Numbered from the stretch's first letter, positions 1-12,582 are shown. The stretch: DNA of 64,000 nucleotides from Haliotis asinina (GCF_037392515.1 NC_090281.1:49700645-49764644), one strand, 5' to 3'. Notes: generated from the sequence alone by a model not told the origin. Program-made: numbers and translations.

Positions 1-354
1 GGGGTGAAAACAACAAAAACTAAACTTTCTTAGCTAAAGCCTTAGTATGGAAAGACGTTGAAAGAACAGAAAAATGTAGTTACGTGAGGAAAGTGTTTCG
101 TTGACAGGCAATTGTGTCATATATAATATATTGCAAAGCTGTATCGGTGGTTAGTGGTGGTGTCGATGTCAAACCCCCTGAATCGAACCCCATTGCACGT
201 TGATTGTAATATTGCTAAAACTATACACGTTATTTAGGTAAATGTAAAACGTGTTAAGAACGTATCGTACCTATGATGTAACCTCCACATGGCCATTTAT
301 ATCCATATTATAATTACTTGTGTTTGTGTGAGAGCAGTGAAGCATTGGTTATAA
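1..354. other. No recognised gene
   Basis: AT-rich sequence without a credible coding region, RNA gene or clear repeat that I can identify. Open frames here are short and overlap the SINE that follows. Confidence 0.5.
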
Positions 355-582
355 GCAGCCAATGTTTGCCACAGAAGGCGACTATACTTGCCGTAAAAGG
401 CTACTAACGGGATCTGGTAGTCAGGTTTACTGAATTGGTTGACATGTATCATCGGTTCCCAATTGCGCAGGTTGATGCTCATGCTGTTGATCACTGGATT
501 GTGTGGTCTCGATTATTTACAGACTGCTGCCTTAAAGCTGGAATATTGCTAAGTGCGGTGTAAAATCAAACTCACTCACTTG
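355..582 (-). repeat. SINE-like interspersed repeat, core type, antisense
   Basis: Read on the minus strand it runs from a head with 'tttacaccgcacttagcaat' character, through a 'ccagtgatcaacagcatgag' core, to a segment about CCCGTTAGTAGCC. The same order recurs at 9857, 23855, 34535 and 52640. The plus-strand end is a short run of actcactcactt. This is a dispersed repeat, recognised from its copies in the window. Confidence 0.75.
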
Positions 583-784
583 TTCGTATGCTAATATTGA
601 CTTTTTGGGCGCACCATACATTGATTTTAGGCGTCAACGTGCTACGATCCAAGGCGTGCATCATGTGCAATAGGTGCAGTTTTGAGAAAACTGCTCGATA
701 ACTTGGGAAATCAGCTGATTTCATTGCTGATAATGACAATATGAATATGATAATATTGGCATGCAGACTGCTGGCATGATATTG

Positions 785-1806
785 TAAGAGATGTTGGTTG
801 TCTGTCATCCTTCGACTATCAGACGACTGACAAGAAAACACCAGCGAATTATTGACGTTATGGGCAGTCTGGGTTCAGGTCGAGCACGAGTGACAACTAC
901 TCGGGAATCACAGGACTTCTTCCGTTCATGTCTAGTGGCGTGTCAGAAACAGAGCGGCTTCCACATCGTCGATTGTCCAGCAGAAATCGATTATGGAGCC
1001 GGACGACCTTTCAGACATCCGTTGTTATCTCCAGGGACAAGCACTAATCAGCACCACTAAGTTGGTGTCAATCTGCAAGTCACTGGAATTTGAGGTCACG
1101 GGGAAGCCTCTCTTGCTCGGACGAAGGCCCATTGCTTTGGTTCTGAACTAATGGCCGAGCTTGTGTTTTACGCCGCAGAAACACTACATATGCACAAAGT
1201 AATATTTTGGATCAAGTGCCTCTTTGGGGGAAGGGGGTAATGTAATGTCGGGTTACATGACCCCACCCCAACCCTGACTTTGTGGCATCCTAGACAAGGT
1301 TGTTGCAGCCAGCGTACGAAATACTTTCCACATTTGGCTGTCAACTAGGCATAGCTATACCTGAAAGTTACTATAGCCCGCAAAATAATTCACTTGCCCG
1401 AATTTTGAATGTAGACACGGGTTTCATCATTAGGTGCTGATATGATGAATATTTTTATCAGGCAATAATCTTGCATGATTTAAAAGTGTATTATAATAAG
1501 TCGGTTATAGTGACAACATTACAAAATGACCCCATGAACATTTACTAGTCAGTCGGGCCACTGACTGTGGAGATTTACTTCCACGACTGGATTTTTACTA
1601 GCGACAGGCTATTTGTCCAGTGGTTAATAATTCCCACAGTGATTGTACCACATTTTGATCATCATCCTCAGAACACAAGGTTGGTCTTCATGGACGACAA
1701 TGCTTGGCCACATCGTACGAGTGCCGCTGGTGATTTCTTGCCCCCAGAGGCGGAGGCAACCCTAACGTGGCCCGCCAGGAGTCCAGATCTCAAATCACCA
1801 GACTGA
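785..1806 (+). mobile_element. Degenerate Tc1/mariner transposase relic
   Basis: Two pieces of a Tc1-type transposase lie in the same orientation. The first (about 791-900) reads CHPSTIRRLTRKHQR and GRARVTTTRE, matching the end of the paired-like helix-turn-helix and the start of the linker. The second (about 1640-1806) reads VPHFDHHPQNTRLVFMDDNA then PARSPDLK, the region around the second catalytic aspartate of the DDE/D domain. The sequence between them is too worn to read and no open frame spans both. I could not find terminal inverted repeats. It is an old dead DNA transposon, not a host gene. Confidence 0.75.
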
Positions 1807-2450
1807 GGTTAAATTTCTTAGCTATTTTTAATGGGAGCATAATGATACTAAGAAAAATATGGGCTGTTATCATTCTTTTCCAGGTCCATGTTGTTATCAG
1901 TAAATATGAATGCTTGTGGACAAAATAACCGTGAATCATATACAGTGGGAAATGTTAAGTAATGAAAGCTAACATCGTATTTGGTCATTCGTCTTATCAA
2001 TGTTTCGTCAGAACAGATTCAGTCTCTGAGTGTGGCGGAAAACCAAACTCACTCACTCACTCTGGGAGGGTTGGGGACTAGCCCGCACCTGATGACTGGA
2101 GACACAAATAGAAAGATTAAGTTGCAACTCACTTTCTTCCCTGAAGAGCTACGTCATTCAAACTGCCACCCATAAAATGACTATGTTCAATTAAGCATCA
2201 CTGAATATGAAGGTTCTTCCGGACGCCTGTAGAATCCTGCACGATCACATGAAACTTGCCTTCGTCTGTGAACAGCAGTGTGATGTATCACCTTGTCTCT
2301 GCAACTCAGACGCTGTCTATTCACCAAGTTGGGCGTACCTGAATGTGACACAAAGCAAAATGGAACGTATGGCAAAGTTGATGCAACAACCAAATTTCCG
2401 GAATGCAAATGAGTTTTCCACCTTAAAAAATAATCCATAAAGAAACAGTT
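1807..2450. other. No gene; short SINE tail
   Basis: No coding region is supported. At about 2028-2072 there is a short SINE tail (gtggcgg then aactcactcactcact). The rest is unassigned. Confidence 0.45.
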
Positions 2451-2454
2451 GACA

Positions 2455-2790
2455 TGTTCACTTGAATGCACAATAACAACATACATTCATCACATCAGTT
2501 GCAACATATACGCAGCTGACACATGTCCACAATACTATGGTACCTACAACAGTGAGGGATATGAAAAGCTCTCTTGGTATACCTACCAAACCTGTTAAAT
2601 TCTGTAATGCAGACAGCAAACAGTCTCTCACATTTGTGACTATTACCTCAGTGATCATTAATAATTTCAGTGTTGAAACAGGTTCAACGCAACAAATGCT
2701 GAACCTATCATGGGGATTCAAAGCTAGAATAGGTCTCCCATAACACACATACACAGACTCAAAATTGACCAGCCATTGTTTCATACCATA
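2455..2790. repeat. Segmental duplication block, first copy
   Basis: This block resembles 10850-11400 and 20880-21430. All three share a start near 'tgcacaataacaacatacat', a run with 'gttgcaacatatacgcagct', and an end near an 'aggcagggaaacaa' motif. This copy is the most diverged. It lies just beyond the 3' end of the first, broken zinc-finger gene and marks one end of the duplicated unit. Confidence 0.6.
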
Positions 2791-3027
2791 ATGTCAAGCC
2801 CCAGGCAGGGAAACAACAAGTATCACATTTAGTGTTGTGCGATATGGTGCCCTAAGCTATCAACCCAACGACCTAATGTGGTCTCAGTCTGATGACAGTA
2901 ATGCAGGTTATATTCCTCTAAGAAACTTACAAGTGTAGAACTACAAGACTGTGGAACTTATGGCAGTCACTCAGACTCAGATGCACAGACATTGACAGAA
3001 ATATTTAGCATTCATGGAACAGACAGA

Positions 3028-4016
3028 TCAGTTCAACTCCTCTTCAAAATCAGGTTCTTTCTTGATTGGAACAAGTGGAACTACTTTTAAAGACCCCACA
3101 ATTGCTTCATAGAATTTCTTCTGATAGTCTTAAAGTTTATCAGAGGGCAGGTTATCCTCATAACCATCAAGATTCTCTTTATTTTTTGCTGGCAGATCCT
3201 CTTGAAATTCACTTACAGAACTAGAAGACAAATCTGCACTATGCATACAAGGATTGTCCTCATCTTGGTGGTCCTCAAGGATGTCCTCATTAGATTCATT
3301 TTCCTCTTTGACAATAATATCTTCATCAAATGCTTCACCATCTTTACCATTATTTGCTTCTTCTGTCAATGTTTGCTGTTTTCTAGCTTTCAACAGATGC
3401 ATATGTTTGAAGAGTGGGACAGATTTGTACCTTGGTGGTTTCACAAACAAGGGACGTGGGACCTCCCCTCCTATCTTATCTCTGTGTACCTTCATATGAG
3501 CGTGGAGATTTCCAGCTGTTGCGCAGGCCTTAGCACATGTGACATTTGTGGGAACGTTCTCCTGTGTGAGTACGAATATGTGCGGTCATTGTGCATAAGT
3601 CAGCAAAACCTCGAGCACAGTATTCACAAATATAGGGTTTTTCTCCAGTATGAATACGCATGTGTCGTTTGAAAGTAGTAGAACTAATACAACCATGGCC
3701 GCACTGATCACACTGCTATTCCCGTTTGTCTCCATGAGTCTTCAAATGGTACCTGAGTTTGTGGAAGTGTTTGAAAGTTTTACCACACTCAGTGCAAACG
3801 AAGGGTATCTCCTCGCCAGCACATTCTAGCCATGATTGATCTACGGTCGGGATGATCCAAGGTCGCCCTCAGCGACCCTGTTGTTTTTAACTTATTGACT
3901 AATCGGTGAATTGTACTCTGAGCTGTTTTCATTTTTTTAGAAACTTCATACTGGGAGTAACCTTTGTCTAACATTTCCTTCACTTCCACTCGCTCTTCTT
4001 TAGACAGTCGAGGCAT
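3028..4016 (-). pseudogene. Broken copy of transposase-HTH/C2H2 zinc-finger gene (copy 1)
   Basis: This is a paralogue of the intact genes at 15896-16918 and 26348-27376. The start MPRLSKEERVEVKEML and the helix-turn-helix are intact. After TGS, about 17 bases of the RTGRPR-encoding region are missing and the frame shifts. Further in, the link between fingers 1 and 2 has a stop codon (E then TAG then QCDQ), and finger 4 has lost bases around its second cysteine. The downstream piece MKVHRDKIGGEVPRPLFVKP continues to a stop after SDKL. Beyond it, a readable remnant of the IKKEPDF tail reaches a TGA at 3028. Several independent lesions make a working protein unlikely. A splice acceptor about 20 bases before the ATG matches the other copies, so this was once a spliced host gene and not a processed copy. 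Confidence 0.85.
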
Positions 4017-4345
4017 CCTAGGTATCTTTAAATGAGTCTGTGAACAAAGAGAACTCAAGAATTAAATTTCTAAGCGCAGCAAACGGAATTAAAATGTTAC
4101 TGCTGTTTATCATAAAGAACAAATTCAACTTATGTGGAAGAAGAATATGGTGAAGTTCAGATTCGTTGAAAAAAGAGAAGTATGGACTCACTGGGCAGTG
4201 AGTAACCCTGATTTTTGCCCCATATTTTTCATATTGATATGCAGGAGTTTATGCATTATGGTTGTGAAACAGTCAAGATCTCTATGACAAAAAGAACATT
4301 TGTAGAAGATCAGTGCAGGAATTAATAAGGATCTACTCTGAGGGA
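4017..4345 (-). repeat. Duplicated 5' flank of zinc-finger copy 1
   Basis: The region upstream of copy 1 (to its right) aligns by eye with 16919-17215. Both contain 'gtttatg(c/g)attatgg' followed by a stretch near 'gaagatcagtgc(a/g)ggaat'. A splice acceptor (tttgttcacag) sits at 4038-4039 on the minus strand. The shared flank shows that the duplication included intronic or 5' UTR sequence as well as the coding exon. Confidence 0.6.
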
Positions 4346-5780
4346 GATATCTGGCCTCAGAATGAAAAAATAGTTTTCCCAATTCAAGTAATAACGATTA
4401 ACACATTTTAAGTCGCTGGAGAATATTGTATTGAATGCGAACTCATAAAACAGTGCTGAAACATACATAAACTTATAAAACTTCTAAAATCCCAGAGTTG
4501 AATAAAACTAACAATGTTTGCTAGATTACAGGTCAGTGGCATTCAGGTTTGAATTCCTCTGGATTTGCCAATGCATCTCTGTCCTTACTGCCATAATCAA
4601 TAGTTTTGTTATATACTGCTACTATAATACCTTTGTGGTGATTTATATTAATTTGTAAACTTCATTAGTTTTAGAGAACAATTGTGAAATTATTAGTATT
4701 TAGTACTATAAACTGAATGAATTTATGGCGGGAATGTGAAGCTTCAATTATATTAACTTCCTCTTGAGTGTATGCAGATGCATGACATCTAGCCCAACAT
4801 CATCAAATGAATGTATAATGTCATATGCCATTATTTTTCTGTTGGTAATGCCGCCTTCATATGTTGTTCATCTTTCACCCACCCACTAACCCCTTTTCAA
4901 CATTTCAACATTTCACTTTCTCTTTGTTTTCCACTCCAGCTGTGCACACCAGTGTCATTATTCTTGGTAAGTATGTGTATTCATCCTACTGGAACAAAAC
5001 TGTCTAGGGTAGCAGGGACTCCTGGGCTGCTGTTATATTATTCTGTACATTTAATTTTGCACTGTTAGGGTCTTCCTGCCTTACAGCAAGTAACAGGTAT
5101 ATTTGCTCTGATTTACAGCAGGTGACTAGGATGTGCTTTACAACTGTTAACTTGGCAACTGTTATATATTCAGATTTGATTCCATGACATGACTCCATTA
5201 AACAATTCCACATTATGACAAACAAACTTCTGTACTTCAACATTAAAGCCAGAAAACTACCAGTCACATCATATGCATGATGCCATACATTAATTGGCAC
5301 GTAGTTGCACACAGGCAAATCTAATTTAAGTGAACAGGATAAAAGTTATAACATTAACATTAGTTGTCCTGGCTGATTATTCTTCTACATTCAGTGACTG
5401 GCAACAGTAGTGCCATGGCAAGGGTTTCCTAGTAATGGTAAGAACAACGGTAGCTCCAGGTGCATTATCATTACTATGAATTTATCAGTTCTCGAGCACC
5501 CTCGCTCTCTGGACCTGGGGGGCAAAGTATCTCCTGTTATAAATCACATTGCTTTGGTGTTTGGTGGTTTCACAACAAACTCTTTCATGGACACATACCT
5601 AGGTAACTGTTAGTTTCAACACATAACAAACAGACTTTCTGTAATCACACCAGAGTTTTACCCTGACCCTGACATCCATACACATCAATGGGAATATGAG
5701 GGGCCCATGAAGCATTGAAACTGTCTTGTTTAGTACTAACTGTACATTCAGATAATTATTTCAGAGCCTGGATTTGAATC

Positions 5781-5782
<2 letters not shown>
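4346..5782. other. No recognised gene
   Basis: AT-rich sequence with only short open frames that lack domain signatures. Nothing was identified. Confidence 0.45.
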
Positions 5783-5817
<35 letters not shown>

Positions 5818-5836
5818 GCGCGCGCGTGTGTGTGCA
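5783..5836 (+). repeat. (TG)n microsatellite with CG run
   Basis: A run of about 18 TG units grades into TGCG and CGCG units and back to TG. Confidence 0.9.
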
Positions 5837-6281
5837 CACTATTGAGAAAAAAGGGGTACAGACTGCATTTTCCCTGAGTTTCAATGGTCATATCACAAAA
5901 TTTCAGGACCTCAGGATCCACCTATGACTGATGGATGAAATAACACACAGATAATTTCTCTTGAACTTGACTCTTGATTTGCTATTGGTATGTTCTCTGT
6001 ATTTTGTGTATATCTCCAGATGTACACACTAATCAACTCAGCTGTGGTCAGACTGGTCAAAACTGGTGTACTTAACAAATGTCATCCTAACCCTGTAAAT
6101 TGATGTTCATACTATCAATCACTAGATTGTCTGTTCAAGGTTTGTTACTGACACTAGTGTTACCTAATAGTGTAGATTTGTACCAAACTGACTTCTCTAA
6201 GTTACTTCACAATTACTTTACGAATATTCAAAGATGACAGCATTTGCATATCAATTCCAAGCCAAACCTGACACTGAAGTT
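5837..6281. other. No recognised gene
   Basis: Unassigned AT-rich sequence. Confidence 0.4.
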
Positions 6282-6365
6282 GTTCAGCTAGCTAAACGTC
6301 GCGTTTCTGCCAAGGCAGGTGTCGGTGTATGCCTTGGCAGGAACACGACGTTTAGCTAACTGAAC
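6282..6365. repeat. 84-bp near-perfect hairpin
   Basis: Two 36-base arms (left starts GTTCAGCTAGCTAAACGTCG; the right is its reverse complement) enclose a 12-base loop. The arms differ at three positions. Either a solo foldback MITE or a small-RNA-type hairpin would look like this. I saw no second copy in the window. Confidence 0.7.
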
Positions 6366-7839
6366 TAACACTGTTGGAGTGCACTTTCGATAGTCGCAAA
6401 CAAAGTGAGAACAAAAGCACCGTCTCAATCCGGTAACATAAAAAATCAGACCCACATCTATGCAAATGTACATACCCTGTAAGTTCAAAGACTTGAAGAC
6501 GGATGTGCGGTATAGAAAAATGAGCGTCCAAGTCAAGCAATCACAAAAGCACAAAGTGTAAACGCTCGGTCCTGTCCCCCCGTACAGGCAAATGTCGATG
6601 GCTTTGAACGAATAGATGTGTTTGGTTCGATTCTGTTGACAGTGCTGTCTTCGTCTGCTAAAATGCTTGCACATCGCTGATATCATCGGTCGAGTTGTTC
6701 TGTATATCCTCGCGTCATGACTTTCCGTGGTATTAAGAAATTTACGACAATGAGCGTGATCGCTAACATTGACAAGTCACATAAACATAATATAGTGTTA
6801 GACTACATACCTTTGTATCATTTAATGTCAAACAAACCCTTTTGTCATTCTGAAGTTCATTGTTTATCAGGCGACAGGCAGCCATTGAGCACAAGCTCCG
6901 GTGACGTCACATGTTTCCGTGGTTTTCCCCACTGATGAAACTACGGGCGCTCAGCACATGCCCCAATCACACGTGTTGGCGACGTCCAGTCCAGAAGTGT
7001 CAATGTAGGTTTACAGTAACAAGTGAATTTGGAAAAATGTAACACAATCACCAGCTTTAAAGAATTGAAACAGTAGTTTCATTTTTTCGTCATGATTTCC
7101 AAATATGTACTGCTGAACAACGGAATACGGAAAATGAATTCAACAAGAACAGTAAAATTCGTGGCGACGGCGAAGGAATGATGTCTTACAAAAATAACTT
7201 TAGAACAGGGATAGGTCACTCGCTTGCTTTCTTTACCATTTGTACTAATTAACGCGTGCCTCGTCATGCTCCAACGCACCGTGGCAGTGACTTAGCTCGT
7301 TCTCAGTGCTGCTTCAGTTGTGTTTAACCAGGGAGTCTATATAGAGTATACGTTGTAGATTATCCCTAGTTTAACAACTTCAGCCAGTTTATTGTATCAG
7401 TCGGAATTTTTCAATGAATGATTGAATTATAGTAAGAATTTAAGAGCAAGAATTATGTGAATGAAAGAACGAAATAAAGAAAAAGAATAAAAGAAATAAG
7501 TACATATGTGAATGAATGAAAGAATAAATGATACACCGCGGCCTTCCCTCCCAAATCATTTTAAAGAAAGCAAAAGTATCGCGAGAACACGTGTTAACAT
7601 CAGCTGTCCGTTTAAAAAATCTACTTTGAAACATTTTTGTTTACATTAATAATTAATTCAGATATCTTATTGCATGTGGGGAATGGAATGGACATTAACA
7701 AAATGTTATCTGACACTATCACACTGCCCTCAAAATTAGTGCAAAACTCTCACAAAGCGTTCTAAAACACCTGTCCAGTTTTGTCAAATAATAAGATCAA
7801 CAAGAAAGAAAGAAGTTATGGAACTATAACCCTCAGGTA
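6366..7839. other. No recognised gene
   Basis: Mixed sequence without domain-bearing open frames. Around 6840-6990 it is richer in CpG (for example gtgacgtcac near 6901), which could reflect an untranslated exon or promoter. I cannot support either from sequence alone. Confidence 0.4.
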
Positions 7840-8400
7840 TCAATGGCAAATCAGATCAGATCGGCAATATGTCAATTTTTTCTCACACCTCAAATACACC
7901 CTAACATTTTGTTTTAGATTATGGAACTATCACTATTACTTGCAAACACATTTCACCTGATAGTATATTCCCCTCATAAGAATTAAAGGTGTATGTAAAA
8001 GATTTTTTAAAGTAATTACTAGAAACACTCAAACAACGGCGTATAGTATTTCAAAGGCAGATCAGAGCAGATCGGCGATATGGCACATTTTTCACACACC
8101 TCAAATACATTTAATATTCTTTTTTGGATTATGAAACTATCACTATTACTTGCAAACACATTTCACTTGATAGTATAAGGTGAAATGTGTAAAGATGTTT
8201 GAGGAAGTAACTAGGAATACTCTAACAACGGCGTGTAGCATTTCAATGGCAAAATGTCATATTTTTCACACACCTCAATTACACCCTAGCAATTTGTAAG
8301 TCACAAAACTGTCACTATTACTTGCAAATACCTTTCAACTAAAGGTATGTTCTCCTTCTAAAAATTAAACGAATGTGTGAAAGAAGTTTTTATCGGCACT
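7840..8400. repeat. Tandem repeat of about 180-210 bp, nearly three units
   Basis: The motifs 'gcagatcggc(a/g)atatg', 'tcacacacctcaa' and 'ctatcactattacttgcaaa' recur in the same order at about 7860, 8070 and 8250. The copies diverge by scattered substitutions and small indels. No coding frame is conserved between units. Confidence 0.8.
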
Positions 8401-9856
8401 ATTTAGTCTATCTTCGCGGTGAATCGAGAATAGAAGCCAGTGAGCTATAACATAGCGACTTGAAACTTTACTACAAATCTGCTGTCCTAATACGGACACT
8501 AATACCAATTATTTGACTTAGCCTGAAGTGACAAAATAGTTACCCTATCTTCTACATGTTGGCTTTCAGTTGTTGCAACACTCAGCGAACTTAATCTGCT
8601 GTTGAAAATAAACGGGCTCAATCTTAAATACTACGCTGCCACCACATTGGCTACACTGGTTACGTAACGACCCGAGACATACGTTCAGCGGCTTTTCGAG
8701 GAGTTTTTTGTCCCATTCCATATGGGCTCCCTGTTGAGACGAACCCAGTGCTCAGTCACGAAACTTGCACTGACCCCACTTGACAACAGACGAGCTATGT
8801 TTGGAAAACTTTGAAGCTGAATAAGTTTGTAGAAATGTTTGTAGAGACCGCATAAAATGTGCATTATGTGCCAGACATAAAGTTAATTAATTTTTAATAT
8901 TGGGTGACAGTACTTACGCATTTTTTGCTCGGGACCGTGACGATCGACTGATTAATGTAAACAATCGGTAGGTAAACAATCGGTATTGCGTCATTAAAAA
9001 GTACCAGGGAAACGTGAGCTCACGTCGGAATCGTATGACAGCCGGAAAACGCACACTGCCATGTTCACACTCAGTCACAGTAACAGCATTGTACACCATA
9101 CTTGTGATAACACATTGGTTCAGTCACACGACAGGCTCGTACTCATTCGTTCTTTAACAGATAACTGAAGGTAACTGCAGTTCACTACCAGACACTAATT
9201 AACCCTGGTAATTTGCATATCATGTGACTGCACATACCTGTTGTTTGTAAACACAGGTATATTCGATTTTAAGATATATATAGGGAATACTAAACGACCT
9301 TTCGTTCAATACCATTTTTTCATCTAACGAGTGAATGATTTTTGTATCAAACAAGCGAAAAAGTAGTGTTCACCCCACCCATCCATGGTATAATGCACTG
9401 TGGAGCTGTTGGTTTCAAGTGATGGTAATCGAAAGCAGATGGAATTTGGTTAAAATGGGGAGATAAAATATGGGAAATCAAAATGTATAATTTTAGTTGC
9501 CATTTTTGACAACATGGCGCTCAATGTTAAGGGGAATATACTTGACAGACACTCCAGTAATTTGGCTCGCAGTATTAACAATTTTGAAAGGTTTGGGGTT
9601 TTTTCGCCAGCGGACAGACCCCACACCAATATGATAAAAATGTATGTCACCACACTTTGAATAAAGGTTTGATTAAAAACGGTCATCATGCTTTTGTCAG
9701 TAGAAAGTTTCTAAAGCAGAAAAGAAAATAAAGTCACAGCTGGCCTTGTTTGTAAATGAGATCGATCCCCATCGAGTCATATGACAATGTAAAACAATGG
9801 TTAAATCATTTGGCAGTAGAATTTATTTTTCATGATATAGGATATCTTCTCAATTA
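8401..9856. other. No recognised gene
   Basis: Nothing identified. Short open frames on the minus strand at 8914-9099 and 9450-9689 have no recognisable domain. Confidence 0.4.
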
Positions 9857-10115
9857 ATGAGTGACTTGAGTTATACACCACACAATATTCCAGCTACATG
9901 TCAGTGGTGGTATGTAAGTACATGTATTTAAATCTGGACCAGACAATTCAATGATCAATAGCATGAGCATCAATCTCCGCAACTGGGAACCGATGGAATG
10001 TACCAAGAAAGTCAGCAAGCCTGAACACCTGATCCGTCAGTTGTCTCTTAAGACAAACGTGGGTAGCTTGTACTCAGTCATAACCCACATGTTCATCAGT
10101 CTAAGAAGGCCTAGG
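9857..10115 (+). repeat. SINE-like interspersed repeat, core type
   Basis: It starts with a worn head (acaccacacaatattccagc), continues through 'tctggaccagacaattcaat' and the 'gcatgagcatcaatct' core, and ends near 'gtctaagaaggcc'. It is the same family as 355-582 on the opposite strand. Confidence 0.75.
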
Positions 10116-10299
10116 CTCTCTATTATTCTTTCCACTGCAATAATACTTAAGTTTATTTAGACTGAATCTTGAGGGATATTTTGTTACAAGATCATTTGTG
10201 ATTCCTAGTTGTCTAACGGTGTAGTCCTCATAAAATATTAAATCCATATTTATAAAGGATGTAATTTGTTGAGTGTAGTCCAGGCAAAAATGTGTGATG

Positions 10300-11640
10300 C
10301 ATGTGTAGGATGGGAATCACAACATGGAAGTGGATGTCATGTTGTCACAATTGTGTACTGAAAAATGAATTAATTCATTTCCAATTAAAATTTACAGGAA
10401 ACACATTTTTTTTTTCAAATGAGGACAGCTCTGTCATCACTTCTTCCAGAATGCATCTGTTGCATGTTACATCTGTGATAAAACTTTCTCAGTAAAGTAC
10501 ACATTCCACTTCAGTTGTAAGGTTGAGTGCCATCTGAGAATCACAAGTGAACTAGATACCAGGGGCCTGGTTTCATGAAACTCTCGTAAGCCTAAGATCT
10601 CGTAACTTTTCTCATAGCATCATACCTCCTGTACTGTAAAATAGGAAGTAGGAATGCTATGAGAAAAGTTACGAGACCTTAGGCTTACGAGAGTTTTGTG
10701 AAAGGGGCCCCTGAACAGTAATAAAAACTGTACTCTGCTGATAAAGTGTAATCCCAGATAGATCATATCTTACATCTGACCATATTCTAATGAACTGAGT
10801 ATTCAGTATTTGCAACTACTGAAATAATGCACAAACCAACAGATGACAGATTCACTTTAATGCACAATGAAAACAAGATACATACATTATATTAGTTGCA
10901 AAATATACACATCTCACACGACATGTACTCAGAAAAACAAAGTCTTGAATCACCAATAACAAGGAAGTCACCATGGACATTAGAGTTAAATGCCCAGTAT
11001 ACTGAAACTCAATCTTATCCATATACAGTGCGTCACCATCTGATGATAAACAACTTAACACTCAGGTGATTTGCATTTGCAAATTTTAAATCCCATCTTC
11101 ATGATCAACAATTAAGTGAATACAAAACAAAACCAAAAAATTAAATAAATTATGACACTTCAAGCATAAATATTTAGTCAAAAGAGTATCTGATCAATGA
11201 CCATTATGAACAGTTGGGCTATTTCAACTAACCCATAGTAATGTCATTTGTATACAGCTAGTTAACTTCGATTCCCTTCCAAGGTTTAACATTGATACTC
11301 TACTTGGTGAACTAACCATGAGCTGACCAACCCTTGTTTCATCTCCTTAATGCCAGTAACCAGACAGGGAAACAAGTAACATCATTTAAGGTGAGGCAGT
11401 AGATCTGTCAGATACTCTCCATCTATGCACAAGATCACACTCCACAAGCATCACCCTGATGGACACAGAACACACGATGTACACCTGTCTGAGACCCCTT
11501 TCGTGGTAAAGAGTAGGATTGCATGTTAATAACAGCATATCACAATACACTTTTCAAGAGATACGCATTGCAATATTTTTTTCTAAGAACTGGAATATTA
11601 GGTAAGAACATACAAAGTTTTTGTGATTATTTTTATGGTT
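10300..11640. repeat. Segmental duplication block, second copy
   Basis: This copy aligns along its length with 20447-21710. The core (about 11045-11400 against 21065-21430) differs at only a handful of bases by eye. The outer parts are more diverged. There is no open frame of note, so the similarity reflects recent duplication or gene conversion and not coding constraint. A MITE at 10561-10712 is present only in this copy. Confidence 0.8.
10561..10712. mobile_element. Palindromic MITE, copy 1
   Basis: The ends are AGGGGCC and GGCCCCT. The long arms contain 'aaactctcgtaagcctaaga' and its inverse, separated by a short non-palindromic centre. The same element occurs at 28804-28955 and 44982-45132. 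It is a non-autonomous DNA element. It is absent at the matching place in the duplicated block near 20750, so it arrived after the duplication. Confidence 0.85.
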
Positions 11641-12394
11641 TAAATTTAAAATCTACAGAGACTTTCACTCACAACATTTCATTTCAATGACAAAACGGCA
11701 TACTATACTCTTAAAAAACGTAGGGGAACCTGAACTTTCAAATTGGATAGGAAGTGTAAAAGTTAACAAACGTTTCAAGGACAAACATCTTATGAACACA
11801 CCACCATTTCCCTCTATTACCACCCCTCAACACAACAAATGATATGCGCGTGCACAATACAGTAGCCCCATACACGTGCATGGGGTACCATTCTTGATTT
11901 TGACGTTTTTTCAAGAAGCTCGAGAAATCACTTAGAACATTAATTTTGACTCATTTTACATCATACATTTGTTAGTGTTTGTTACTAGTCGTTTGTTCTA
12001 AAATGAAAATCATATACATGCAAATTACATGCCATACACCAATCATTTTTCAAAAGCGACTACATTCCAAATAACAATGGTTGTAAGGAAGTGCAAATGG
12101 TGATGCACTCTCAAAACATTCAATAATATATCAACATTGATTGATTCCGATAAATCTCCTAAATATTTTCAATCGTTAATAAAAAATGTTCCCCTGCTTT
12201 TTTTAAAGGGTATATTATACAATAAATTGTACCAAAACAGAAAATAGAACCTAATTTTGAGATTGCTGTAATCAGAACCACACCATATATGTTCACTGAC
12301 TTATATATAGAAAACAACATTGACATGTGCAATTAGTGCTGCTCACTGTAAAACAATTCCTGAATCAAAATATATTGCAATACAACAAAGCCTC
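11641..12394. other. AT-rich sequence without gene
   Basis: No supported feature. The sequence is strongly AT-rich. Confidence 0.45.
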
Positions 12395-12455
12395 AGTATT
12401 CAGGGTTAGAATAGGTACCTAGCAACCTGTGCTGGTCCTACTGCGTGGATTCAGG
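12395..12455 (+). repeat. 51-bp minisatellite, left part
   Basis: About one unit of the minisatellite that continues at 14771 (ttcagggttagaataggt, then cagcaacctgtgctggtcct). The array is split by the retroelement at 12456-14770. The bases tgcgtggattcagg occur on both sides of the insert. Confidence 0.85.
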
Positions 12456-12507
12456 AGTAAAACTGACGGTGGGCTCCGTCGGAGTGGGATAGACACTTGT
12501 TTTAGTA

Positions 12508-12557
12508 GCAGGGGGGTGACCGGTTTCGTTCTAAGTGAACTCATCAGACCATTCTGC
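12508..12557 (-). ncRNA. Hammerhead ribozyme (type I) in the Penelope-like element
   Basis: Read on the minus strand, the conserved core CTGATGA (12547-12541) is followed by a perfect 4-bp stem II, GTTC/GAAC, with loop ACTTA. Then come GAA, the self-complementary stem III ACCGGT, and the cleavage-site C at 12518. Stem I forms from GGT with ACC beside the core, then an AAT/CCC internal loop, then GCAG with CTGC. All core bases are present. Such ribozymes, with a very short stem III that favours dimers, are known in the pLTRs of Penelope-like elements. Confidence 0.85.
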
Positions 12558-12571
12558 ATTGGCTGTGCAGC

Positions 12572-12582
12572 CCTTTATATAC
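12572..12582 (-). promoter_or_regulatory. TATA-like box upstream of the ribozyme
   Basis: The minus strand reads TATATAAAGG about 25 bases before the start of the ribozyme fold. This spacing would place a transcription start at or near the ribozyme. It fits an element promoter but is inferred from sequence only. Confidence 0.4.

Noticed and set aside
3202-3672. 156-residue plus-strand frame
   Set aside because: It is the antisense shadow of the broken zinc-finger copy.
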